DNA from: an uncultured Bacteroidales bacterium | GTDB taxonomy: Bacteria > Bacteroidota > Bacteroidia > Bacteroidales > UBA932 | Assembly: GCA_944323445.1 (NCBI GenBank) | Contig: CALUSM010000027.1 | Span: 1 to 37,604, forward strand | DNA: 37,604 bases | Reading direction: 5' to 3' | Shown here: positions 1 through 8,300 of the stretch, piece after piece | Numbering within the stretch: position 1 is the stretch's first letter | Layout of the letters: each line of letters starts with the position of its first letter | Translations under genes and position numbers: made by a program | Notes under the pieces: generated by a model | Seen by the model: the letters and a program-made list of their open reading frames with translations, nothing else | The model's database searches: none | What the model was told of the DNA's origin: nothing

Positions 1-580
1 GGAAGACGCAGGGGGTGATGACCCCGGCGAGTCCGGCGAGGAAGGCTATGAGCAGGAAGCTCCAGAAGCCCTGGCCGGCCGCCTTACCGCCCTTGGAGGG
101 GGCCGCGGACGCCTCTCCCGGCGCCGCCGAAGGATCCACCTTGACGGACACCTCGCTCTCGTTGAGGGTGCACTCTGCCCCGTTGCAGGTCTGGTACTCG
201 AGGTATCCGGTCACCGTGAAGGTCTCCTGCGAGGCGGGGACGATGACCTGGCGGAATTGCGCTGTGCCCTCGAAGTACTTTACGTCGATGCCGAAGCCCT
301 CGTCTAGTTTGACGTGGGCCTCCTCAACGTCCTGCAGCCCTCCGGAGAGGGTGAAGGCGGAGCTTTCGTCGGCGGTGAAGGAGGTGGCCATCGGGCCGCC
401 GCTCACCGGAACGGTGCTGTACATGTACCAGCCCGGCTCGAGGCTGACGGTCAGCAGCAGCTCGACGTTGCCGTCGGGCAGGACGGAGGCTTTCGAGTCT
501 ACTGAGATTACTCCCTGGGCGCTGGAGCACAGGGCTATAAGGCCGGCTAAGACGGCTATGACAGTTCTCTTGAAGTTCAT
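1..580 (-). CDS. dsbD: DsbD-family thiol:disulfide interchange protein, N-terminal part (runs off the window)
   Basis: The frame starts with ATG at 580 and is open to base 1, so only the first 193 codons are present. Residues 1-22 look like a signal peptide. Residues 24-145 resemble the periplasmic alpha domain of DsbD, with a Cys pair at C132 and C137 in the context YQTCNGAEC. A low-complexity Ala/Gly/Lys linker follows, then a first membrane segment from about residue 168 containing GVITPCVF, the conserved first Cys-containing helix of the DsbD/CcdA transmembrane domain. DsbD proteins carry electrons from cytoplasmic thioredoxin to periplasmic thiol proteins. The start lies 7 bp after the stop of the TlpA-like lipoprotein gene, so the two are probably co-transcribed and the lipoprotein is a plausible electron acceptor. 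The C-terminal thioredoxin domain expected for the family cannot be seen. Confidence 0.88.
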   Translation of the reverse strand, partial: MNFKRTVIAVLAGLIALCSSAQGVISVDSKASVLPDGNVELLLTVSLEPGWYMYSTVPVSGGPMATSFTADESSAFTLSGGLQDVEEAHVKLDEGFGIDVKYFEGTAQFRQVIVPASQETFTVTGYLEYQTCNGAECTLNESEVSVKVDPSAAPGEASAAPSKGGKAAGQGFWSFLLIAFLAGLAGVITPCVF

Positions 581-587
581 AGTCAAT

Positions 588-1769
588 TTATTTGAACAGT
601 TCGGCTACTTTCTCCGCCAGAGCCTCTCCGCGGACATTCTCAGCCACGATGCGGCCGTCGGCATCCACGAGGTACATCGTAGGGATGGCCCTCACCTTGT
701 AGAGTTTGGCGATGTCGGACTCATCGAGGAAGTTAGGCCATGTAAGCTGCTCATCCTCGATGGCTTTCTTCCAGTCCTCCGCATTTTTGTCTCTGGAGAT
801 GCTTATAATCTGGAAGCCTTTGGAGCCGTACTTGGCATAGAGATTCTTGAGGTTGGGTATCTCCCTGCGGCAGGGGGCGCACCACGATGCCCAGAAATCG
901 ATCAGGATGTATTTCTTGCCCTCACTGAGCTGCGCAAGGGAATATTCCTTTCCGGAAGCGTCCTTGACGGTGAAGTCGGGCACCTTCTCACCTATCATTC
1001 CGGCGGGATACAGTTCGGCACGCACCAGCTTTCCATAATAGGAATCCTTAGCCTCCTGGCTGAAAGCCTCATATACGGGACGCATGTCCTCGGACAGATA
1101 TGTCGTCAGGGATATCATCATCAGGGGTGCCCAGAAAGAGTCCTTGTTGTCCATGAAAGTCTTGTTGTACAAGGAATCCAAGGTGCTGAAGAACTTATGC
1201 TCGTCTGCCAGCATTGCTTTTCCTGCCTTGCTGTTCATGAGTTCCTCGACCTTCCTGGTATCGCCCTTTCCCTTTGCCTCTCCGACAGCAGCGATTATCT
1301 CTGCATGCCTGCGCTGATTGGCACTGAAAACCGAATCCATGCCGTAGCGGACCTGCATGAGCTCATAGTAACGGTCACTCATAGGAGAGCCGGTCACCTT
1401 GAGAGTTCCCAGTCCATAACTTGCCGTGCCGTCAGCGCCGGCAGAGGATGATACTGAGCCCGATATCTCCATTTTGGTATTTTCCACCATGAGATTGCGG
1501 TAGCCGTAGGCATCCTTCACTATCAGCGACACGGCCGTAGGCTGCTCCACGATACCGGTGAAAGTAAACTTACCGTCCGTTACGGTTGCCTCCGCCAGAG
1601 GATCCATCACCTCGTGAGCGACAGGTATAAGCTGAACGACCGCATTGTCGGGGATACCCTCGACTGAGCCTTTGATGATGTAACCGCCCTTGGGCGCCTT
1701 CGGGCCGCATGCCGAGACAGCTGCGACAGATGCGAAGAGGAGAACCAGTTTAAAAAGATTACTTTTCAT
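588..1769 (-). CDS. TlpA-like thioredoxin-fold lipoprotein (DUF4369 + AhpC/TSA-type domain)
   Basis: This is a 393-residue protein with a lipoprotein signal ending at C21 (VSAC). The N-terminal part (about 28-130) has the GSVEGIPDNAVVQLIP and DGKFTFTG patterns of DUF4369 domains, which precede thioredoxin domains in Bacteroidota. A helical linker follows. The C-terminal thioredoxin-like domain (about 255-393) carries the active site WCAPC (C297, C300) and the cis-proline motif RAIPT. It is probably a periplasm- or surface-facing thiol reductase or disulfide isomerase anchored in a membrane. The gene follows susD by 17 bp and precedes dsbD by 7 bp, so redox maintenance is coupled to this SusC/SusD locus. 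The substrate is unknown. Confidence 0.9.
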   Translation of the reverse strand: MKSNLFKLVLLFASVAAVSACGPKAPKGGYIIKGSVEGIPDNAVVQLIPVAHEVMDPLAEATVTDGKFTFTGIVEQPTAVSLIVKDAYGYRNLMVENTKMEISGSVSSSAGADGTASYGLGTLKVTGSPMSDRYYELMQVRYGMDSVFSANQRRHAEIIAAVGEAKGKGDTRKVEELMNSKAGKAMLADEHKFFSTLDSLYNKTFMDNKDSFWAPLMMISLTTYLSEDMRPVYEAFSQEAKDSYYGKLVRAELYPAGMIGEKVPDFTVKDASGKEYSLAQLSEGKKYILIDFWASWCAPCRREIPNLKNLYAKYGSKGFQIISISRDKNAEDWKKAIEDEQLTWPNFLDESDIAKLYKVRAIPTMYLVDADGRIVAENVRGEALAEKVAELFK

Positions 1770-1786
1770 TTTACATTGATTTTATG

Positions 1787-3196
1787 TTATCTGTCTACAT
1801 TCTGCGTAATGGTGCCGTTTCCGGGGTTGTTGATGGCTCCGGCCGGGAATGGCATGGTCCATAAATGAGAGCCGGGGCTGAGGGTATAGGTCCGGCCGTC
1901 GTATTCCTTGGTCAGGGTACGGGCGTAGGTACCCTCGGCGTTGAAGCGGCGGGCGTCGGCGAAGGGCACGATGGAGAAAATCAGCTCGTTGTCCTTGGTC
2001 CGGCGGATAAGGTCAATGGCCTCCTCACGGTCTGCTGCGGTCAGGGGCGCGTACACATCAGGACGGATACGGGTCTGACGCACGGTGTTGAGTACGTCCA
2101 TGGCACCGGAGATGTCTCCGCCACGGGCCAGGCACTCGGCCTTGATCAGATACACTTCCACGGTGGTAAGGCCGCCCCAGTTGAAATATCCGTTGCCGAT
2201 ACCGTCATAGTAGGTATCCTGGTTCTGGGAGCGGTATTTCCAGCGGGACATGAATTTGGCGTCACCCTCCTCGAAGCGCTCCGCCCTCCAGACGGGAATA
2301 TCGAGTTCATTGGTGGTATAATTGGGAGAGCCGTTGCCGCAGCGGAAGTAGTAGTTCTCCACATAGGAGTAGTCTGTAGGAGTCGGCAGAGTAGTATAGT
2401 CGTCCGGATCCTCTATCGTCGTTATATGCTCGTCATAATAGGCGTTCCAGTCGTAAAGAGCGCTGTTCTGGTCCAATGCCAGCTCCGCATACTCCAGAGC
2501 TTTGGTGTAGTCCTGCATCTGGAGGTAGACGCGGGCCAGGAGGGCATAGGCGGCGCCCAGGTTGGGATGGATCACCGTCATGGACTCCTCGGGCAGACCT
2601 CCGTCTATGGCTTCCTCCACTCCCTGGATGATGAAGTCATACATCTCCTGTATCGTCACCTGCTCGCTGGGGGCATCGATTACGGAGCTGGTAATGAGGG
2701 GCACGCTCAGTTTCTCTCCTGCCGAAGCGGCCTCGTAGGTATCGGCATAGTAATTGACCAGCACGTAGTAGCAGAGGGAGCGTATCACTTTGGCGTAAGC
2801 TGTCACTTCGGCCCGCTCCTGATCCGTAGCCTCCGTGGCAGTGGGCGCATTTTCTATTATAAGGTTACATGAAGAAATGGCAGAATACAGAGTGTAGTAC
2901 GCATTCTCATCTGCGTTGTTGAGCATAATACGGTCTGCCGACTCATCCCACATATAGTTGGCCCGGGTAAGGGTGGGACTGTTGAGATTGGCGACAGTCA
3001 CATAGTTGTCGTTGAGCAGATAGAGCACATTGTATATCGGAGTCTGGCCGATAGTGTACTCGTTACGCAGCAGTGACTCGAAATCTGCGAGGGTGGTAGG
3101 TATCTTCTCTCCTTTCGGAACGATGTTCAGGTAATCATCGCATGAGGAAAAGACCGGAAGGCACGCTATAATGAATATGTACAGAAACTTTTTCAT
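1787..3196 (-). CDS. SusD/RagB-family outer-membrane nutrient-binding lipoprotein
   Basis: The ATG at 3196 is chosen over an in-frame ATG at 3205 because it gives MKKFLYIFIIACLPVFSSC, a standard lipoprotein signal with the modified Cys at residue 19. The mature protein begins DDYLNIVPKGEKIPTTLADFESLL, typical of SusD N-termini. TPR-like helices with LLARVYLQMQDYTKALEYAELAL and the late SusD signature YLIKAECLARGGDISGAMDVLNTVR are present. The end, AINNPGNGTITQNVD, is also typical of the family. SusD proteins cap the SusC TonB-dependent transporter and bind its ligand at the cell surface. It starts 20 bp after the SusC stop, the standard arrangement. The ligand cannot be read from the sequence. 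Confidence 0.95.
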   Translation of the reverse strand: MKKFLYIFIIACLPVFSSCDDYLNIVPKGEKIPTTLADFESLLRNEYTIGQTPIYNVLYLLNDNYVTVANLNSPTLTRANYMWDESADRIMLNNADENAYYTLYSAISSCNLIIENAPTATEATDQERAEVTAYAKVIRSLCYYVLVNYYADTYEAASAGEKLSVPLITSSVIDAPSEQVTIQEMYDFIIQGVEEAIDGGLPEESMTVIHPNLGAAYALLARVYLQMQDYTKALEYAELALDQNSALYDWNAYYDEHITTIEDPDDYTTLPTPTDYSYVENYYFRCGNGSPNYTTNELDIPVWRAERFEEGDAKFMSRWKYRSQNQDTYYDGIGNGYFNWGGLTTVEVYLIKAECLARGGDISGAMDVLNTVRQTRIRPDVYAPLTAADREEAIDLIRRTKDNELIFSIVPFADARRFNAEGTYARTLTKEYDGRTYTLSPGSHLWTMPFPAGAINNPGNGTITQNVDR

Positions 3197-3216
3197 AAGT
3201 ATCATTTTTATCTACG

Positions 3217-6200
3217 TTAGAAATTCAAATAAAGGCCGAGGATAAAAGTCGGTTTGTTATATCCTCCCAGCAGGTACTTGGCCTCGGGACTTGCCGCTAC
3301 CATGAACAGGTTCTCCGCAGCCAGCATGATACGGGCGTTTTTCATGGCCATCTTGCTGCAGGCACTGGAAGGGAGCCTGTAGGTAAGCGACAGGTTGTTC
3401 AGGGAGAGGTTTGAGGCATCTATGATATTGATGGAGGACTGGGCATACATGGTGTAGTAGTTGTAGTTGTACAGCGGGCTCTCGGAAGAGATGTAGCGGG
3501 GCACGTCTGTGTGGGCCTCGTCACCTGGCTGCTGCCAGCGGTCGGATATACGGTTGCTTACAGGGGCTATGCTGCCGTTGATGAACGGAATGCTGGTATT
3601 GCGCATCTTGTGCCCGCCCTCGAAGAGAAACTGGGCTGCCAGTTCCCAGTTACGCCACCTGAGATTAAGATTAAGAGCTCCGCTGTACACAGGCACCGTA
3701 GTTCCGAAATAGAGGAGGTCATCTATCTCCGAAGGTGTCATGTCGTCGTACAGCTCTCCGTTACGGTCGTAGAGCTGAGGGGTCCCCTGCTCGCTCAGAC
3801 CTGCCCACTGGTAGCCGTAAATTGCGTTGTAGGGATTGCCGATACGGGGATAGGCAGTAGGATAATCTATCAGCAGAAAGGACACCGGGGCCTCAACATT
3901 GACGTAAGTCACTTCATTTCTGTTATAACTGAAGATCGCCCCTATGTCAAAGGTCCAGTCGGAAGTATTGACTGCCGTACCGTTCAGAGAGAGTTCGAAG
4001 CCCTCATTGACCATCTCTCCGTTGTTGATAGTATAGGTGCTGTAGCCCCATCCTTCGGTCGGGACACCGTTGGTATTGGCCAGCAGGTCAGAACCGTACT
4101 TGTAGTAATATTCCACCGTACCGCTCAGTCTGCCGGCGAACAGGGCAAAGTCCACTCCGACGTTGGTGGTGGCTGTCTTCTCCCATCTCAGATTGGGATT
4201 CGGACGGCTCTGAATGGTTCCGGAGATACCGCCTACATGCTGGTTGCTGCCGAAATAGGCCGTCATATACGGTGCGGAGTTCTTCGCGATGTTACCGCCG
4301 ATACCGTAGCTGAAACGCAGCTTGAGCATATCGACCCAGTCGGCACCCTGCATGAATTCCTCGCGGTCGATGTTCCAGCCGGCACCCACGGACCAGATAG
4401 GACGTTTCTGGTATTTGGAGCCTGTGGAGAAGAGGTTGGTCTTGTCCCAGCGGATACTTCCGCTCACGGTGTACCGGCCGTCGTAGGTGTAGGCCGCATT
4501 GCCGTAGAACGATACGTAGCGGTTGACCAGCTCCAGGAGATATGCCGCATTATGATTAGTAAAGCTGCCCCAGCCCCAGATTCTGCCCATGGAACTCAGT
4601 GCGACCTGGTCGATCAGGGAATAGGTCATCAGATCCGGGTCGTAGTTGTAGAGAGTGCGGTTCTCGTAATTGTTCTTGTTCTCCCTGGTCTCGGTTCCGA
4701 CCAGCACTGTCACCTCGTGCTTATCGGCGAAAGTCTTGTTGAAATCCAGCTGCTGACGGAAGTTGTACGCTCTGGTAATATTGTTTGAAGTGAAGTAAAT
4801 GTTTCCGTAAGGAATGTTGAAGGTTGCCGTTCCGTCTCCATTGGAGGAAGCGTATGTATTGACCGTATTGCGGACATCGTAGGAGTCCTTGCTGCGCAGC
4901 TGCTCCGTAGCGTAATTGGCATACTCATACTGGAACGAGGCGGTGTACTTCAGCCAGTCGGTGAACTTAATCGACAGGCGGGCGTATGTACGGTTGCTGA
5001 AGTTCTTCTGACGGGTCAGGTTCATGCCTATCTCGTCCAGAGGAGTGATGTCCAGGTTATACAGACCGTTCGAATTCAGGATACTCATATTGTATGCCGA
5101 GTACCTGTCTTCCTGACGGTTGGTATAGTACGAGCCGTCCCCGTTCACAAGGCGGTCGTAGGGCATGTAGGTATATCCGGGCGAGAAGAGGCTGAAACTC
5201 TGGGTACTGCCGCTGCCGTAATTGAGATAGGTACCCACATCCAGGGTGAGCCACTTGGTTATCTGAGTGGTATTCTGAATGTTGATGCCGATATCGTCAT
5301 TATCGGTGTATTTGTCGCTTCCCAGGTTGTTGCGGTAGGTGATGGAGGCATTGAACGTATTCTTCTCGCTGCCCCTTCCGAACGAGAGGTTGTACTGCTG
5401 GCTGAAAGGGTTGCGGGCGCCGTAACGCTCGATATCGTCATAGTAACTGTATCCCATGGCCGCAAGAGCAGCGAGCTGTGCATCCACTTCCGACTGAGTC
5501 ATCTGTCCTGCATAACCGCGGAGCAGGGCGCGGATACCCTGTGTGGTGAAGGTATTGTCATCCAGCAGTCCCTGGGCGTATGCCGCTGCTCCGGCCCCCT
5601 GCAGGTTAGGGTTCTGGGCAGCCCACTCGCGCTCGAGTTCCACCATAGTGGCGGCATCGGCCAGATACTTATCGGCGTAAGTGGAATAGGGCTGAAGTGA
5701 CAATGTGGCGGAGAAGGACACATTCATCTGGTCTTTCTGCGCCCTCTTGGTAGTGATGACCACCACTCCGTTCGCCGCACGGGCTCCGTAGATGGAAGCT
5801 GCGGCAGCATCCTTCAGGACGGTGATGCTCTGGATGTCCTCCGGGTTGATATCGGGCACGCTCTCCACCCAGTTGCCGTAGCCGTCATTGGTGGTCTTCT
5901 CTACCGGGAAGCCGTCGATAACGTAGAGCGGGGTGGTCAGACCGTTCATGGATGTGACACCCCTTATCTGCCCGTCGGTCAGACCCGCGACACGTCCTTC
6001 CAGCATGGTGCTGACATTTGATATACGCTGGGTCTCGAACTGTTCGGAATTGACTTTGGCGAAGGCTCCGGTAGTCCTCTCCTTGGAGATGGTCTGATAA
6101 CCGGTAACCACTACCGCATCCAGCATCTCGACATCCGGAAGAAGAAGCACGTCTATCCTCTCCCGTGAGCCTATCTGCTCTTCCCTGGAGTTCATGCCGA

Positions 6201-6723
6201 AGAAGTTGAACACCAGAGTCACCTCCGGATTGTCCGGCACCTCTATCTCATAGTAACCGTCAGCATCGGTATATACTCCCGTGGATGTACCTTTCACTAT
6301 GACATCCGCTCCGGGCAGCGGCAGGTCCTCGCCTTCCAGGACCTGACCGCGGATTATCCGGACACCCTGCCGGGTGTCGTCCTTCTGAGGTGAGGCCTCC
6401 TGAGCCTGAGGAGAAGGTTCCTGATGCAGGGCTACCTGCTTATCCATCAGCGTCCAGGTAATACCGGTCCCCTCGAAGACCGCTTCGAGGACCTCATTGA
6501 TGTCCTGGCTGCTGACGTTAACTGTAACTGTCTGGGAGACATCCACAGAACTGTTGCTGTAAACGAAGTTGTAACCGGTCTCCCGGGTAACTTCCTTGAG
6601 GACTTCTGAAAGTCTGAGGTTACTGCAGTTCACCTCATAGGTCTGCTGCGCCGAGGCCGATGCCAGTGACAGCATCAGCGTAATTAAAAGCGCCGGCAAA
6701 AACTTAACTGGTGTAGATTTCAT
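3217..6723 (-). CDS. SusC/RagA-family TonB-dependent transporter with STN signalling domain
   Basis: This 1168-residue protein has a signal peptide (1-25). Next is an STN (secretin/TonB short N-terminal) domain at about 27-100, recognisable by LSEVLKEVTRETGYNFVYS. A carboxypeptidase-regulatory-like domain (about 122-205; GQVLEGEDLPLPGADVIVKG) follows. The TonB-box/plug region includes DAVVVTGYQT, the SusC-specific YVIDGFPV and EDIQSITVLKDAAAASIYG motifs, and the outer-membrane beta-barrel ends in LGLYLNF with a terminal Phe. STN domains contact FecR-type anti-sigma factors, and a FecR-like gene lies immediately upstream. Uptake through this channel is therefore probably self-inducing. A 22-bp near-palindrome lies in its leader. 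No carbohydrate-active enzyme gene accompanies it, so a peptide, glycopeptide or cofactor ligand is as plausible as a glycan. Confidence 0.95.
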   Translation of the reverse strand: MKSTPVKFLPALLITLMLSLASASAQQTYEVNCSNLRLSEVLKEVTRETGYNFVYSNSSVDVSQTVTVNVSSQDINEVLEAVFEGTGITWTLMDKQVALHQEPSPQAQEASPQKDDTRQGVRIIRGQVLEGEDLPLPGADVIVKGTSTGVYTDADGYYEIEVPDNPEVTLVFNFFGMNSREEQIGSRERIDVLLLPDVEMLDAVVVTGYQTISKERTTGAFAKVNSEQFETQRISNVSTMLEGRVAGLTDGQIRGVTSMNGLTTPLYVIDGFPVEKTTNDGYGNWVESVPDINPEDIQSITVLKDAAAASIYGARAANGVVVITTKRAQKDQMNVSFSATLSLQPYSTYADKYLADAATMVELEREWAAQNPNLQGAGAAAYAQGLLDDNTFTTQGIRALLRGYAGQMTQSEVDAQLAALAAMGYSYYDDIERYGARNPFSQQYNLSFGRGSEKNTFNASITYRNNLGSDKYTDNDDIGINIQNTTQITKWLTLDVGTYLNYGSGSTQSFSLFSPGYTYMPYDRLVNGDGSYYTNRQEDRYSAYNMSILNSNGLYNLDITPLDEIGMNLTRQKNFSNRTYARLSIKFTDWLKYTASFQYEYANYATEQLRSKDSYDVRNTVNTYASSNGDGTATFNIPYGNIYFTSNNITRAYNFRQQLDFNKTFADKHEVTVLVGTETRENKNNYENRTLYNYDPDLMTYSLIDQVALSSMGRIWGWGSFTNHNAAYLLELVNRYVSFYGNAAYTYDGRYTVSGSIRWDKTNLFSTGSKYQKRPIWSVGAGWNIDREEFMQGADWVDMLKLRFSYGIGGNIAKNSAPYMTAYFGSNQHVGGISGTIQSRPNPNLRWEKTATTNVGVDFALFAGRLSGTVEYYYKYGSDLLANTNGVPTEGWGYSTYTINNGEMVNEGFELSLNGTAVNTSDWTFDIGAIFSYNRNEVTYVNVEAPVSFLLIDYPTAYPRIGNPYNAIYGYQWAGLSEQGTPQLYDRNGELYDDMTPSEIDDLLYFGTTVPVYSGALNLNLRWRNWELAAQFLFEGGHKMRNTSIPFINGSIAPVSNRISDRWQQPGDEAHTDVPRYISSESPLYNYNYYTMYAQSSINIIDASNLSLNNLSLTYRLPSSACSKMAMKNARIMLAAENLFMVAASPEAKYLLGGYNKPTFILGLYLNF

Positions 6724-6740
6724 CTCGGTTAATATTGGTT

Positions 6741-6762
6741 ATTATAGTCATCTGACTACAAT
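6741..6762. promoter_or_regulatory. Near-perfect 22-bp palindrome in the susC leader
   Basis: In the 75-bp gap between the anti-sigma gene and susC, TAGTCA and TGACTA (6745-6750 and 6753-6758) form a perfect inverted repeat with a 2-bp spacer. The symmetry extends to ATT/AAT at the outer ends with one mismatch per arm. It ends 17 bp upstream of the susC start codon. It could be an operator, or a small hairpin in the leader. There is no direct evidence which. Confidence 0.45.
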
Positions 6763-6798
6763 AATTACAATATTTCACCGGACTACCCTAAAGAAAAT

Positions 6799-7665
6799 TT
6801 AACCGAGGGTTATCATATTTCCGTCCACGGCATAGACTATGTCGCAGGTGATGGCCAGGAGCTCCAGAACGCGGGTGATGGACTCGGAGCGGAAATCTGC
6901 AGTGAAGAAATTGTTGTATATGGAACTGTCACTGACAGTTATCTCCACCCCGTACCAGCGTTCCAGCGATTCCAGGACCTCCGGCATCGGAGTGTTGTCG
7001 AAATGCAGGGTGCCCTTCGTCCAGGCAATATCCCCTTCTATGTCAGGAGTCCTGTTGATATAGGCGTGTCCGTCCTTGACAGTAATCCTGGAACCTTCCT
7101 CCACTGCAAGGGTGCTGTTTTCGTCCGTCAGCATCTGGACAGACCCCCTCAGCAGGGTGAGCCTGACCTCTCTGTCCGGAGAATAGCAGGAAAGGTTGAA
7201 GGCTGTGCCGGTGACTCTGACCGCAGGACCTCCCGGGGTGCGGACATAGAACGGGTCCGAAGGGTCGGAATTTACGTCAAAATAGCCTTCTCCGCGCAAG
7301 GCAACCTCTCTGTTGCCGTTCTCATAATCATCGGCCACGAGCAGCTCGCTGCCGCAGTTGAGCCAGACGACGGAGGAATCTGGAAGGACGACACGGCTCC
7401 TGACACCATTGGACACCGTATATACATCGGCCGCCCTGGCTGTGAATACAGTCGGATCGACGGGAGGCTCCGGCCTCAGCAGCGACCAGCAGAAAAGACC
7501 GGCCAGGACAACCGCCGCCGCACGGAAACACCAGTCCAAGGCAGGGGTTTTCCGCCTCCTGCCGCCGAATGACGGGACAGGCCCCAGATAGGGCTCGTCC
7601 GGCATGGTCGAGAACACCTCGGCATTGAATTTACTCAGTTTTTCCTTATCCAGCTTTTCTTCCAT
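6799..7665 (-). CDS. FecR-like anti-sigma factor (DUF4974 C-terminus)
   Basis: The start at 7665 (MEEKLDKEKLSKFN) is preferred over an upstream in-frame ATG at 7704; either is possible. The product is 288 residues with a short cytoplasmic N-terminus (about 40 residues, shorter than usual), one membrane segment (WCFRAAAVVLAGLFCWSLL) and a periplasmic FecR domain. Diagnostic stretches are RVVLPDSSVVWLNCGSELLV, REVALRGEGYFDV and RVTGTAFNLSCY. The C-terminal DUF4974 domain has FDNTPMPEVLESLERWYGVEI. Proteins of this type hold an ECF sigma factor inactive until the STN domain of a loaded SusC signals across the periplasm. The gene lies 80 bp after the sigma gene and 75 bp before susC. Confidence 0.93.
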   Translation of the reverse strand: MEEKLDKEKLSKFNAEVFSTMPDEPYLGPVPSFGGRRRKTPALDWCFRAAAVVLAGLFCWSLLRPEPPVDPTVFTARAADVYTVSNGVRSRVVLPDSSVVWLNCGSELLVADDYENGNREVALRGEGYFDVNSDPSDPFYVRTPGGPAVRVTGTAFNLSCYSPDREVRLTLLRGSVQMLTDENSTLAVEEGSRITVKDGHAYINRTPDIEGDIAWTKGTLHFDNTPMPEVLESLERWYGVEITVSDSSIYNNFFTADFRSESITRVLELLAITCDIVYAVDGNMITLG

Positions 7666-7745
7666 AATCGGGTCTCTAATCTTTTCCTTGTCTATATAAT
7701 ACAATCAACTCCTGCCCTATCCTAAAAATTTTTCAAAATTTTTCA

Positions 7746-8285
7746 CTACAGATATTCTTTCAGCCTGTTGCGGAAATGCCGCAGCGAGATCTTGATGTGA
7801 TATTCCACAGCCTTGACACTGAGTCCCTTTTTCGCGGATATCTCCCTGTTGGTCATACCGTCGAGCCTGCTCATGTGGAAGGTGTCCCTGGCGGTGTCAG
7901 GCAGGGAGTCGAATGTCTTCCTAATTAAAGAGGACAGCTCCAGCGAGTCTATCAGATGTTCCACTGACGGGTCCTCGAGGGCAGCTGTCCTTTCTTCTAA
8001 AACACTAGTAAGGGAAGGGTCGGAAAACAGTTTCTTCTCCTTCAGAAAATTCAGGGTCCGGTTCCTGGCTATGGTAAAGACCCATGCGCGGAGATTCGAA
8101 TCAGGCCGTATGGAACAGCGCTTCTCCCATACCGTGCACAGGACGTCCTGGGCCAGGTCGCGGGCCTTCTCGCTGTCGCAGATATAACTTGTAATGAAGT
8201 GTACGAGATTGTTGTATTCCAGGCGGTAGAACATCTCGAACGCCTTCCCGTCTCCATTACGTATGTCTTCTGCGATATTGGCCAT
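7746..8285 (-). CDS. ECF sigma factor (Bacteroidota sigma-70 family)
   Basis: This is a 179-residue RNA polymerase sigma factor. Region 2 spans about 15-90, with ARDLAQDVLCTVWEK and the promoter-melting stretch SNLRAWVFTIARNRTLNFLKEK. Region 4 spans about 125-175 and is a helix-turn-helix with MTNREISAKKGLSVKAVEYHI. This layout matches the Bacteroidota family of sigma factors paired with FecR and STN-SusC proteins. It starts 15 bp after the Mrp-ATPase stop, so it may be read through from upstream genes as well as from a promoter inside the mrp 3' end. The likely targets are the adjacent susC promoter and its own regulon. Confidence 0.95.
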   Translation of the reverse strand: MANIAEDIRNGDGKAFEMFYRLEYNNLVHFITSYICDSEKARDLAQDVLCTVWEKRCSIRPDSNLRAWVFTIARNRTLNFLKEKKLFSDPSLTSVLEERTAALEDPSVEHLIDSLELSSLIRKTFDSLPDTARDTFHMSRLDGMTNREISAKKGLSVKAVEYHIKISLRHFRNRLKEYL

Positions 8286-8300
8286 AAGCTGATCCGCAGT

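Noticed and set aside
15..1451. A 478-codon open frame on the plus strand opposite dsbD and the TlpA-like gene
   Set aside because: The minus strand encodes two well-recognised proteins over the same bases, with signal peptides and redox motifs. The plus frame shows no family pattern.
3511..4788. A 425-codon open frame on the plus strand inside susC
   Set aside because: Antisense shadow of the SusC barrel; no motifs, and the opposite strand is continuous with the family.
7715..7745. Intrinsic terminator between the sigma and anti-sigma genes
   Set aside because: The A/T runs (AAAAATTTTT, AAAATTTTT) give no GC-rich stem, and the two genes are expected to be co-expressed.
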